From contig JAMONE010000018.1 in assembly GCA_027066695.1 (NCBI GenBank), forward strand, positions 1 to 7,283: DNA of 7,283 nt, given 5' to 3'. Position numbers and translations under genes: made by a program. Under the pieces are notes generated by a model. It did no database searches. It saw only the letters and a list, made by a program, of their open reading frames with translations, and had not been told where the DNA came from. Of this stretch, positions 1 through 6,699 are shown piece after piece. Positions within the stretch are counted from its first letter, which is position 1. Each line of letters opens with the position of its first letter. The DNA is from Micavibrio sp. GTDB lineage: Bacteria > Pseudomonadota > Alphaproteobacteria > Micavibrionales > Micavibrionaceae.

Positions 1-1042
1 CAATAGTCCAATCAGTATAATGAGACAAGGAGTTCACCGCACGAATAGCCATTAGCGGCCCCTCGAACGTTGCCATACCGTAGAACGCCAACGCAATTAC
101 CATGAATTGCAATATAGGATCTTCACGCAATTTTTTCCATGCGCCAGAAAGCGTCATAATACCGTTGATCATGCCACCCCAACTAGGCATCCACAGCATA
201 ATAGAGAATGTCATGCCCAGAGTTTGCGCCCAATCAGGCAACGCTGTGTAATGCAAATGATGCGGCCCTGCCCATATATAAATGAATATAAGTGACCAAA
301 AATGCACAATAGAAAGACGATAAGAATAAACAGGTCTATTTGCTTGCTTTGGAACGAAATAATACATCATACCCAAAAAGCCTGCTGTCAAGAAAAACCC
401 AACAGCATTATGCCCATACCACCACTGTATCATAGCACTTTGCACACCAGAAAATGCCGAATAGCTTTTAGCACCAAGGAAATCAACTGGAATAGAAATA
501 TTATTACCTATATGCAAAACAGCAACAGTTATAATGAAAGCTAAATAAAACCAGTTAGCCACGTATAAATGCGGCTCTTTACGCTTAATAACCGTCCCCA
601 TGAACACCAAAAGATAAGAAACCCAAACAACGGTAAGCCATAAATCTACATACCACTCAGGCTCTGCATATTCTTTGGATTGATTAACACCAAGAATATA
701 TCCAAGCGCAGCCATAATGATAAAAGCCTGATACCCCCAAAAAGTAAATGTAGCAAGCTTATCGCACCACAAACGCACGCCACAAGTCCGCTGAACAATA
801 TAATAACTTGTTGCAAACAAAGCATTACCGCCAAAAGCAAATATAACAGCCGAAGTATGAACAGGGCGCAAACGACCAAAGTTAAAATATGGCTCAACAT
901 TTAAATCAGGAAAAGCCAACTGCAACGCTATAAGAAGCCCAACCAAGAACCCTACTATTCCCCAAAAAACAGTTGCAAGAGTGAAGAGCTTAACAATATC
1001 AAAATTGTAATCAGGCTCTTGAGATGTAGGGATTGTTGTCAT
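1..1042 (-). CDS. ccoN: cbb3-type cytochrome c oxidase subunit I (CcoN), 3' end cut off by the window
   Basis: Catalytic heme-copper subunit of cytochrome cbb3 oxidase, which reduces O2 to water at the inner membrane with high oxygen affinity. The ATG at 1042-1040 opens 347 residues with no stop before the window edge. Full-length CcoN is usually about 480-540 residues, so the C-terminal quarter to third is missing. Visible signatures are GRLRPVHTS with H62 (low-spin heme b ligand), WWYGHNAVGFFLT with H211 (CuB ligand), and IYIWAGPHHLHYTALPDWAQ with H261/H262 (CuB ligands). Y255 sits where the His-Tyr cross-link tyrosine lies in the Pseudomonas stutzeri enzyme. The visible sequence ends in SLSHYTDWTI, as expected before the next heme-binding helix. 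The start is supported by AGGAAG about 6 bases upstream on the minus strand. It lies 27 bases after the TauE-like gene, so co-transcription is likely. ccoO/Q/P would be expected beyond the left edge. The protein has many hydrophobic helices throughout. Confidence 0.97.
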   Translation of the reverse strand, partial: MTTIPTSQEPDYNFDIVKLFTLATVFWGIVGFLVGLLIALQLAFPDLNVEPYFNFGRLRPVHTSAVIFAFGGNALFATSYYIVQRTCGVRLWCDKLATFTFWGYQAFIIMAALGYILGVNQSKEYAEPEWYVDLWLTVVWVSYLLVFMGTVIKRKEPHLYVANWFYLAFIITVAVLHIGNNISIPVDFLGAKSYSAFSGVQSAMIQWWYGHNAVGFFLTAGFLGMMYYFVPKQANRPVYSYRLSIVHFWSLIFIYIWAGPHHLHYTALPDWAQTLGMTFSIMLWMPSWGGMINGIMTLSGAWKKLREDPILQFMVIALAFYGMATFEGPLMAIRAVNSLSHYTDWTI

Positions 1043-1069
1043 TTTATCTTCCTTTTACAAAACCAACTT

Positions 1070-1774
1070 TTATAAGACCATTGCTCCAGCCAAAATAAAT
1101 AGCCACAAACAACTAACGAGCATAGCTCCACGAGATACAATGCTCACATATTTGGGGTATTTATGCTTAAAAGCCCGCCCGCCAAGCGATACCAGTATTA
1201 ATGAAGGCATCGTCCCAATGGCAAAAGCAGCCATGGAAACCCCCGCACCCAAAACATTTGGCGCAGTAGCAGAGGCCATAAGAGCAGACACAACAAGCCC
1301 ACAAGGCATAAACCCAAGTAAAACCCCTAAAGCATAACGACAAAAAATGCTAGAGCTATTCATTAAATACCTGGAAAAACTCACAATTAATTCTGCGCCA
1401 ACACTAATTTTTATATTAACAGCCCACGGAAACAAAACAGAAAGCCACGGAAAAGCACTAACTAAAAAAATAATACCCGCCGCAACCAACATAGGCGCCG
1501 CAACTAAAGACTTTAAATCAGAAAAGATAAAGGCAAGATTAATCAATGAATTAACAAGCACAGCCATAACAACATAGGTGGTCATACGCCCCAAATGATA
1601 GGGCAACAACAACGTCGAGCCAAGCCTTTGCAACCCCCTGCCATCACCCACTTGTGCCAGCACAAAAGGAGAGCACATACCAACGCAATGCGTCATCCCA
1701 CCAACAAGCCCGATCAAAAACATGCTAAAAACCAAGCCATAGGACATAACTATATCATGAGCACATTGCAGCAT
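1070..1774 (-). CDS. TauE/SafE / DsbD_2-type membrane protein, probably for cbb3 oxidase maturation
   Basis: Polytopic inner-membrane protein of about 234 residues with around six hydrophobic helices, of the family usually labelled sulfite exporter TauE/SafE or 'UreH-like transmembrane domain'. Hallmarks, numbered from the upstream GTG at 1780, are GGMTHCVGMCSPF (HCVGMC at 31-36) in helix 1, YHLGR at 61-65, GFMPCGL at 156-162 at the start of the second half, and GTMPSL at 189-194. The two halves look like an internal repeat with a Cys-containing motif in each, which suggests metal or thiol chemistry. Members of this family occur in cbb3 oxidase assembly clusters, and the position 27 bases before ccoN fits a role in copper or heme handling. 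The exact substrate is not known from sequence. Start choice: the GTGs at 1780 and 1777 are also in frame, and the ATG at 1774 is preferred because GGGGTGG lies just upstream. The ATG at 1747 would also give a typical N-terminus but has no ribosome binding site. Confidence 0.85.
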   Translation of the reverse strand: MLQCAHDIVMSYGLVFSMFLIGLVGGMTHCVGMCSPFVLAQVGDGRGLQRLGSTLLLPYHLGRMTTYVVMAVLVNSLINLAFIFSDLKSLVAAPMLVAAGIIFLVSAFPWLSVLFPWAVNIKISVGAELIVSFSRYLMNSSSIFCRYALGVLLGFMPCGLVVSALMASATAPNVLGAGVSMAAFAIGTMPSLILVSLGGRAFKHKYPKYVSIVSRGAMLVSCLWLFILAGAMVL

Positions 1775-1868
1775 CACCACCCCAAAAACTTAATGCGCCC
1801 ACCATAACACAGGCAAGCGCACAAGAATAACAACAGAGAATATAACTACAACGAAAATAAAAATAAAA

Positions 1869-2231
1869 TCAAATCATACCTATTTTTATAAATTCTGTTT
1901 CTATTTTCTCTTTCGTGGTTGGCTTTGATATAAACCCATCCGCACCAGCAGATATAGCCTCAGACACTTTATCAGCACCCTCAACACCACTAAAAACAAC
2001 AACTTTTATGCGATTTCCATACTTATTACGGATAACACCCAACAATTCCAAACCACTTTTTTTCTTTAAATGCCAATCAAGAAGAAGAACATCAACATTA
2101 TTCCTCTCAAGCTCAACAAGAGCAGCATCACCATCCGAAGCTTCTATTACATCAAAACCAAGATCTTCAAGAAAAGTACGTGCAGCAAAACAAGTGACCA
2201 TAACATCATCAATAACAAGACAGGTTGGCAT
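1869..2231 (-). CDS. single-domain response regulator (CheY-like receiver)
   Basis: A 120-residue protein consisting only of a receiver domain. It has the acidic pair D8/D9 (CLVIDD), phosphoacceptor D52 (VLLLDWHL), the switch Ser at S81 (VVVFSG, where Thr is more usual), and K103 (ISKP). There is no DNA-binding or enzymatic output domain, so it must act by protein contact or as a phosphotransfer intermediate. The opening MPTCLVIDD and the ending IGMI resemble a CheY-like group common in alphaproteobacteria (from memory, unverified). The start ATG is preceded by AAGGA at 2243-2239 with about 7 bases of spacing. It is divergent from the hybrid kinase at 2441 and lies about 90 bases upstream of the TauE-like gene on the same strand. 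No convincing terminator separates them, so it may be the first gene of the oxidase operon. It is the obvious candidate receiver for the Hpt domain of the kinase, which is an inference from position only. Confidence 0.93.
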   Translation of the reverse strand: MPTCLVIDDVMVTCFAARTFLEDLGFDVIEASDGDAALVELERNNVDVLLLDWHLKKKSGLELLGVIRNKYGNRIKVVVFSGVEGADKVSEAISAGADGFISKPTTKEKIETEFIKIGMI

Positions 2232-2260
2232 TTTAAAATCCTTATATATTCAACTATAAC

Positions 2261-2289
2261 CTTATAACGCACACAATTGTACGCCACAA
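2261..2289 (-). promoter_or_regulatory. candidate promoter of the response regulator gene
   Basis: Read on the minus strand, TTGTGG (2289-2284) and TATAAG (2266-2261) are separated by exactly 17 bases and lie about 30-60 bases before the regulator ATG. The -10 matches the consensus at five of six bases and the -35 at three of six. An 8-base palindrome, ACAATTGT (2273-2280), sits in the spacer. This is a pattern match only. Confidence 0.4.
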
Positions 2290-2354
2290 GTAATGTAGCA
2301 AATTATTACCTATATAGCCAATAAAAACTGTATATAAAATATTTAATAACTCCA

Positions 2355-2390
2355 TTAAGTTAAGGCTTAATCGTTAAAGCATAGTATACT
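2355..2390 (+). promoter_or_regulatory. candidate promoter and TTAA-rich operator upstream of the hybrid kinase
   Basis: TATACT at 2385-2390 (inside the palindrome AGTATACT) is a good -10 about 50 bases before the kinase ATG. No good -35 stands at the right distance. That place holds four TTAA tetramers (starting at 2355, 2360, 2367 and 2374), with the perfect inverted repeat TTAAG-G-CTTAA at 2360-2370. This suggests a protein-binding site overlapping the -35 region and hence a regulated promoter. The spacing does not fit the CtrA rule (TTAA-N7-TTAA). The regulator is not identified. Confidence 0.35.
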
Positions 2391-2440
2391 GCGCAAAACT
2401 ATTTAATAGTGCAACAATATACAACATACGGATGTAACTC

Positions 2441-5400
2441 ATGCAACATAATATTCGCAATAAACTTATCGTTCTGGCAGGTCTACCATTACTGGTTGTT
2501 GCCATAATATTGTCAACATTGGTTTTAGAGCGGTACAATACAGTAAGGGAAATTAACGCCCTTATGCCGTTAAATCAATTAAATATTCACATTGGCGACC
2601 TGATGCATGAGATACAAAAAGAACGTGGAATAAGTGTTAAGAATATATCAAAAAAAAATAACGCCTTACAAAAACAACGGGGATTAACTGATAGTAAAAT
2701 AAAAGATATAAAAAACTACATAGCCACACTCAACCTAGACGCGCATAGATCGGAATTTCGCAAATCTCTTATTATTGTTCAATATAAAATGGAATCTATA
2801 AAAAAATTTCGTACACGTGTAGATAATAATGATGTAACAATCGATGAGATTATAGATTTTTATTCCAAGCATAATGAGCTATGGTCTACAATCATCAATA
2901 TATCATCTGAGATCATCGTAAACCCTAAAATACGCGCACTAACATCTGCTTACCGTAATTTTCTGCAAGGCAAAGATGCTGTCGGCACTGAACGGGCGTT
3001 AATGAGCTATACCTTTAGTATTGACTACTTTGAAGCAGGTAAATATGGGTATTTTCAAAATCTTCTTGCTGAGCAAAATCATTATTTCAGCCAATTCAAA
3101 GAGCTTGCAACAAAAGAACAAAATAACCTCTTTGATCAAATAATGTTAAGGCCAGAAGTAAGAAAAACACAATTAATGAGAAATATCGCATTATCGAAAG
3201 GTGAGCCAAATAAAAAACCCTCGCTGATATCAGCTCTACATGAAAGTTTTGGCTATGGTGGCCTTATCCATCATTTTAAAAATCTATTACTACGTGGCGA
3301 TGTGAAATATGAAATTTCTTTCGAAAAAGATCTTAAAAAGATAAACAATACATTAGACAAGCTTGTTTCACTTAAGCAAACAACAGAAGAGGAAAAACAA
3401 TATATAGAAACCATACGTCATACAGCTAATTTATATGCCGCTCACATAAAAAAAATTCGTGCCATGATCAATGATGGCCAAAAAATAACTGATATCGATA
3501 ACGTTGTTGCAATTAATGATAACCATGCTTTAAAGGCTATACATGAATTATCAAAAGCTGCGACATTTGGAAAATTTAATGTTGATTCAGAGTACTGGTT
3601 CAGCACAATGACAAAGCAGATTGATTTACTTAAATTAGTAGAAAATAAAATTGCTGATGATTTAGGGCATCGCGGGGAAATGCTAAAGCATGAAGCACAA
3701 GAAGGCCTTATCTTCCTAATTATCTTTGCGATTATCTTTATATCTATCGTCATGTCAATAACCATATGTATGGCCAGAAGTCTTACGCAACCATTGGCCA
3801 AAGTTATAAATTTTGCTGGTGAAATTGCCAATAATAATTTTGATAATAAACTTAATATTGATAAAAAAGGAGAAATTGGTGATCTGGGTGATGCGCTTAA
3901 TAAAATGTCAGACAACATACAAAAAACTATTTATAATTTAGCTGACAGCGAGAAAAAAATTAAAAAAGCCATGAATGAGGCACAATCAGCAACAATTGCT
4001 AAAAGTGAATTTCTTGCAAATATGAGCCATGAAATAAGAACACCGCTAAATGGTATTCTTGGCACAATCAGCTTACTGGATAATACAGATCCAAAACAGC
4101 AGGAAAAAATTAACATAATTAACAGTTGCGGTGAAGGCCTGTTAGAAATTATCAATGAAATACTTGATTTTTCAAAAATAGAAGCTGGCGAAATGGTTTT
4201 AGAATTATCACCTGGAAATTTAAAAAATATAGTACAAGATACCGCGGCTTTACTTGCGACAAAAGCAAATGATAAGGGCTTAGAATTAAAATATATGTAC
4301 GCAGATAATGTGCCAATCTACTTACTTTGTGATATAGGGCGCATTCGCCAAATAATTATAAATCTAGTTGGTAATGCAATAAAATTTACAGATGAAGGAA
4401 GTGTTATAATAAAAGTAACGGCAACAATACAACCACCAGATAAGGCTACATTGCTATTCGAAATAATTGATACTGGCATAGGCTTAACAAAGGAGAATCA
4501 AGACCTTGTATTTAATAAATTCACCCAAACGGACTCTTCTTCTATTAGAAAAACCAGTGGAACTGGCTTAGGCTTAAGCATATGCCAAAGCCTTGTTGAA
4601 ATGATGGGCGGTAAAATTGGAATTAATAGCACACTAGGTAAAGGCTCAACATTCTGGTTTTCACTTCCCCTTATTATAGCAAAAGCAGAAGATATACACA
4701 CAGAGAACAATCATATAGGAAATATAGAATTTGATGCGGATGTTTTATTAGTTGACGATACGGCAGCAAACTTATTTGTTACAACAAACATACTTGAATC
4801 AATGGGCTGTCGCATAGATACGGCAAAAGATGGTATAGAAGCCATAGAAATCATAGAAAAAAACGATTATGATATAATATTAATGGACTGCCAAATGCCA
4901 AGAATGGACGGATATACTGCCACACAAAAAATTCGATCTGGTGAAGAAAAAGGGCAGCACAGAACAATTATAGCCTTCACAGCAAATGCAATGGCATATG
5001 ATAAACAAAAATGTCTTGATGCTGGAATGGATGACTACCTAATAAAACCAATAAAAAAGCATAATCTTGCTAACATGCTGAAGAAATGGGATATTCCATA
5101 TACAGAAGCTACAGAAGATTCTTCGCCCTCCCCCCAAGACTTAAATTTAGATGCCACTTCGGATAGCGACAATGATAATTTAAATTGCATTGAAATAGCT
5201 ACATTTGAGGGAATGCGCGACATGATGAAAGATAATTTTGAACTTTTCATCGAAAAATCCTTTGAAGATATTAGTCGATTAATAAAGGAAATCGATCAAG
5301 CGATCAAAGAAAAGGATTGCGAAGAAATAGCTGCGTGCACACATCCGCTAAAATCAGTTACCGCGCAAATAGGCTTTATAAAAATATCAGAAATATCAAA

Positions 5401-5512
5401 ACAAATGGAGATGATAAGCAAAGAAGATAAATTTGATGGCATAGAGGAGCTATATAAGAAAATATTAAAGGAATATGACCTCCTTCTGATTGAAGTTAAA
5501 AATATAGGATAA
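2441..5512 (+). CDS. membrane hybrid histidine kinase with NIT-like sensor, HAMP, HisKA, HATPase, REC and Hpt domains
   Basis: A 1023-residue phosphorelay sensor. Transmembrane helix 1 is at about 9-29. A periplasmic NIT-like (nitrate/nitrite sensing) region covers about 40-240, recognised by HEIQKERG (56-63), QRGLTD (79-84) and GKDAVGTERA (177-186). A second helical ectodomain (about 260-420) begins with GYGGLIHHFKNLLLRG (271-286). Transmembrane helix 2 is at about 422-445, followed by HAMP at about 440-493. HisKA has phospho-His H530 in SHEIRTPLNG. The HATPase shows the N box NLVGNAIKFT (N645), DTGIGL (D677) and GTGLGL (707-712). The receiver has D772/D773, phosphoacceptor D816 (MDCQMPRMDG), T847 and K869. 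An acidic Ser/Asp-rich linker (about 885-914) leads to a C-terminal Hpt with H968 in THPLKSVTAQIG. All catalytic residues are present, so the protein looks active. The start has only a weak GGA ribosome site (2430-2432). The ligand (nitrate or nitrite) is inferred from the domain and unproven. The response regulator at 1869-2231 is the likely partner. Confidence 0.95.
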   Translation: MQHNIRNKLIVLAGLPLLVVAIILSTLVLERYNTVREINALMPLNQLNIHIGDLMHEIQKERGISVKNISKKNNALQKQRGLTDSKIKDIKNYIATLNLDAHRSEFRKSLIIVQYKMESIKKFRTRVDNNDVTIDEIIDFYSKHNELWSTIINISSEIIVNPKIRALTSAYRNFLQGKDAVGTERALMSYTFSIDYFEAGKYGYFQNLLAEQNHYFSQFKELATKEQNNLFDQIMLRPEVRKTQLMRNIALSKGEPNKKPSLISALHESFGYGGLIHHFKNLLLRGDVKYEISFEKDLKKINNTLDKLVSLKQTTEEEKQYIETIRHTANLYAAHIKKIRAMINDGQKITDIDNVVAINDNHALKAIHELSKAATFGKFNVDSEYWFSTMTKQIDLLKLVENKIADDLGHRGEMLKHEAQEGLIFLIIFAIIFISIVMSITICMARSLTQPLAKVINFAGEIANNNFDNKLNIDKKGEIGDLGDALNKMSDNIQKTIYNLADSEKKIKKAMNEAQSATIAKSEFLANMSHEIRTPLNGILGTISLLDNTDPKQQEKINIINSCGEGLLEIINEILDFSKIEAGEMVLELSPGNLKNIVQDTAALLATKANDKGLELKYMYADNVPIYLLCDIGRIRQIIINLVGNAIKFTDEGSVIIKVTATIQPPDKATLLFEIIDTGIGLTKENQDLVFNKFTQTDSSSIRKTSGTGLGLSICQSLVEMMGGKIGINSTLGKGSTFWFSLPLIIAKAEDIHTENNHIGNIEFDADVLLVDDTAANLFVTTNILESMGCRIDTAKDGIEAIEIIEKNDYDIILMDCQMPRMDGYTATQKIRSGEEKGQHRTIIAFTANAMAYDKQKCLDAGMDDYLIKPIKKHNLANMLKKWDIPYTEATEDSSPSPQDLNLDATSDSDNDNLNCIEIATFEGMRDMMKDNFELFIEKSFEDISRLIKEIDQAIKEKDCEEIAACTHPLKSVTAQIGFIKISEISKQMEMISKEDKFDGIEELYKKILKEYDLLLIEVKNIG

Positions 5513-5515
5513 TAC

Positions 5516-6370
5516 ATGAAAAATAAGCCTAAATTCTGGATTGAAAAAATCCCCTACCCTAAAGAATCTGACCATAAATATAGCCGTGGTCAGGTTGCTG
5601 TACTTGGCGGAGAAATCATGACTGGCGCAGCTTGCCTATCCGCGGACGCAGCGGCAAAAATCGGCGCGGGGCTGGTAACGATAATTGCCAAGAAAAACTC
5701 TCTACCTATATATAAGTGCTTTAAGCCATATATAATTGCCCGCGATGACATGGATATGAAAGCTTTCGTACAAAATGCCAAGCTTAAAGGTAGGGTTTGC
5801 CCTATTATTGGACCGGGGCTTGGCGATAAAGATTATAGATTTGTGCGCTCTATCATTTTACTGCTGCTGCTTGAACAAGATATTCCCATGATTATTGACG
5901 CGGATGGATTAAACGCTTTTGAAGGCCGCATGCCAGAGCTTTTATCAAAGCTGCATAAGAATGTTATTCTAACCCCGCATGACGGTGAATTTAAAAGAAT
6001 GTTCCCTAATTTAGCCAAGTTACTAGATTCAGATCGAGAGCAAGCCATTATAGATGCCGCGAATTTATCAAATGCCGTTATAGTTTTAAAAGGCAGTAAA
6101 ACTATTATTGCGACTAAAGGACGCGATATTATTGTAAATAATAATGCTAGCACATATCTTGCTACAGCGGGTTCTGGTGATGTATTATCAGGAGTACTCG
6201 GAGGCTTACTAACCCAAGGTATGAGCGCATTTGACGCTGCTTGTGCGGGCGTTTGGATGCATGGAAGAGCCTCTCAAATTATTGGCGCAGGACTTGTTGC
6301 AAGTGACTTAATAGAAGAAATTCCAAAAGTTTTAAAAGAAATGCTTGGAATTAGTAAAAAAGTAGGTTAA
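5516..6370 (+). CDS. nnrD: ADP-dependent (S)-NAD(P)H-hydrate dehydratase, standalone
   Basis: Repairs damaged nicotinamide cofactors by converting (S)-NADHX or NADPHX back to NADH or NADPH with ADP as energy source; cytosolic, ribokinase-like fold. The 284 residues match the dehydratase domain. They carry HKYSRG (20-25), MTGAACLSADAAAKIGAG (35-52), IGPGLG (98-103), DADGLNAF (128-135), LTPHDGEF (152-159), VLKGSKT (190-196) and the nucleotide/catalytic motif AGSGDVLSG (218-226) with D222. The NAD(P)HX epimerase domain (NnrE), often fused N-terminally in a protein of about 480-500 residues, is absent, so the epimerase must be elsewhere or missing. The ATG at 5516 lies 3 bases after the kinase stop, with AGGA (5506-5509) inside the end of the kinase gene. 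This suggests translational coupling, although no functional link to the kinase is apparent. The stop codon lies within GGTTAAAACC. Confidence 0.94.
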   Translation: MKNKPKFWIEKIPYPKESDHKYSRGQVAVLGGEIMTGAACLSADAAAKIGAGLVTIIAKKNSLPIYKCFKPYIIARDDMDMKAFVQNAKLKGRVCPIIGPGLGDKDYRFVRSIILLLLLEQDIPMIIDADGLNAFEGRMPELLSKLHKNVILTPHDGEFKRMFPNLAKLLDSDREQAIIDAANLSNAVIVLKGSKTIIATKGRDIIVNNNASTYLATAGSGDVLSGVLGGLLTQGMSAFDAACAGVWMHGRASQIIGAGLVASDLIEEIPKVLKEMLGISKKVG

Positions 6371-6380
6371 AACCTCGCAT

Positions 6381-6400
6381 CAAGTTCGAATTGGAGCTTG
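6381..6400 (+). other. small inverted repeat between nnrD and tRNA-Leu
   Basis: CAAGTTC and GAGCTTG can pair as seven base pairs (one G-T) around a GAATTG loop. No T-run follows, so it is not a normal intrinsic terminator. Two other tiny palindromes flank it: GGTT-AA-AACC at 6365-6374 and GTTA-AAG-TAAC at 6402-6412. It may be processing-related, an outlier of the palindrome array downstream of the tRNA, or chance. Confidence 0.3.
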
Positions 6401-6415
6401 TGTTAAAGTAACCGT

Positions 6416-6501
6416 GCGGATGTGGCGAAATTGGTAGACGCGCTAGATTTAGGTTCTAGTTTCCTTAGGAAGTGGGGGTTCAAGTCCCTTCATCCGCACC
6501 A
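6416..6501 (+). tRNA. tRNA-Leu (anticodon TAG)
   Basis: A complete class II tRNA. The acceptor stem is GCGGATG (6416-6422) with CATCCGC (6491-6497), then discriminator A and an encoded CCA (6499-6501). The D arm GCGAAATTGGTAGACGC contains the usual GG. The anticodon stem CTAGA/TCTAG (6443-6447/6455-6459) encloses the loop TTTAGGT with anticodon TAG at 6450-6452, which reads CUA leucine codons. A long variable arm, TTCC-TTA-GGAA (6461-6471), as expected for Leu, is followed by a T arm with TTCAAGT. Its promoter is uncertain: TTGGAA (6345-6350) and TTAAAA (6367-6372), 16 bases apart at the end of nnrD, are weak candidates, and read-through from nnrD is possible. A tRNA-Leu before tig is an arrangement I recall from other alphaproteobacteria. 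Confidence 0.97.
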
Positions 6502-6513
6502 TTTTAGATTAAG

Positions 6514-6595
6514 AACGTGGCATTTGCCACGAGGTTGCAGTCGCAACCTTATTATTTAAAAACGTGGCATTTGCCACGAGCATCCAGTCGGATGC
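6514..6595 (+). repeat. tandem duplication of a two-hairpin unit, 47-base period
   Basis: The 20-base sequence AACGTGGCATTTGCCACGAG occurs at 6514-6533 and again at 6561-6580. Each copy is followed by a second hairpin closed around a CAGTCG core. The first has stem GGTTGC/GCAACC and the second GCATCC/GGATGC. Three of the six stem pairs differ and all stay paired. A spacer, TTATTATTTAAA (6549-6560), separates the units. A third half copy of the first hairpin, GCCACGA, follows at 6600-6606 and could pair with CGTGGC at 6563-6568, enclosing hairpin D. Confidence 0.85.
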
Positions 6596-6641
6596 TTTGG
6601 CCACGAATAGTGATTTGCATTTATGCAAATTGTACCGAGTA

Positions 6642-6672
6642 CGAAGCAATGCGAATGCATTGTTCGTTTTTT
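6642..6672 (+). terminator. intrinsic terminator, probably for tRNA-Leu
   Basis: Hairpin G consists of CAATGC-GAAT-GCATTG, extended by CGAA/TTCG across one bulged G, and is followed directly by six T (6667-6672). This is the only palindrome in the array with a proper T-run on the plus strand. It would end the tRNA transcript about 140 bases beyond CCA and insulate tig. The stem is only moderately GC-rich. Confidence 0.6.
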
Positions 6673-6699
6673 AACTGCAAACAAAGCTATGCTTTGCTT

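Noticed and set aside
1790..1873. Open frame of about 27 codons on the minus strand encoding a hydrophobic, membrane-like peptide between the response regulator and the TauE-like gene (ending in LPVLWWAH)
   Set aside because: It has no standard start codon or ribosome site, lies in a T-rich stretch where hydrophobic codons are expected by chance, and does not match CcoS, CcoQ or CcoH. It could be a gene remnant.
2355..2377. CtrA binding site
   Set aside because: The TTAA tetramers start 5, 7, 7, 12, 14 or 19 bases apart. None gives the 11-base start-to-start distance of TTAA-N7-TTAA.
2232..2440. FNR/FixK-type anaerobox in the divergent promoter region
   Set aside because: No TTGAT-N4-ATCAA-like palindrome was found by eye. 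ACAATTGT at 2273-2280 is too short and lacks the right half-sites.
3442..3918. 158-codon open frame antisense to the hybrid kinase
   Set aside because: It lies fully inside a well-supported kinase gene, in a region with HAMP and membrane-helix coding on the plus strand, and is a shadow of that composition.
6416..6501. tRNA-Leu as an integration site (attB) for a mobile element
   Set aside because: No repeat of the tRNA 3' end and no integrase is visible in the window. The genes on both sides are ordinary housekeeping genes.
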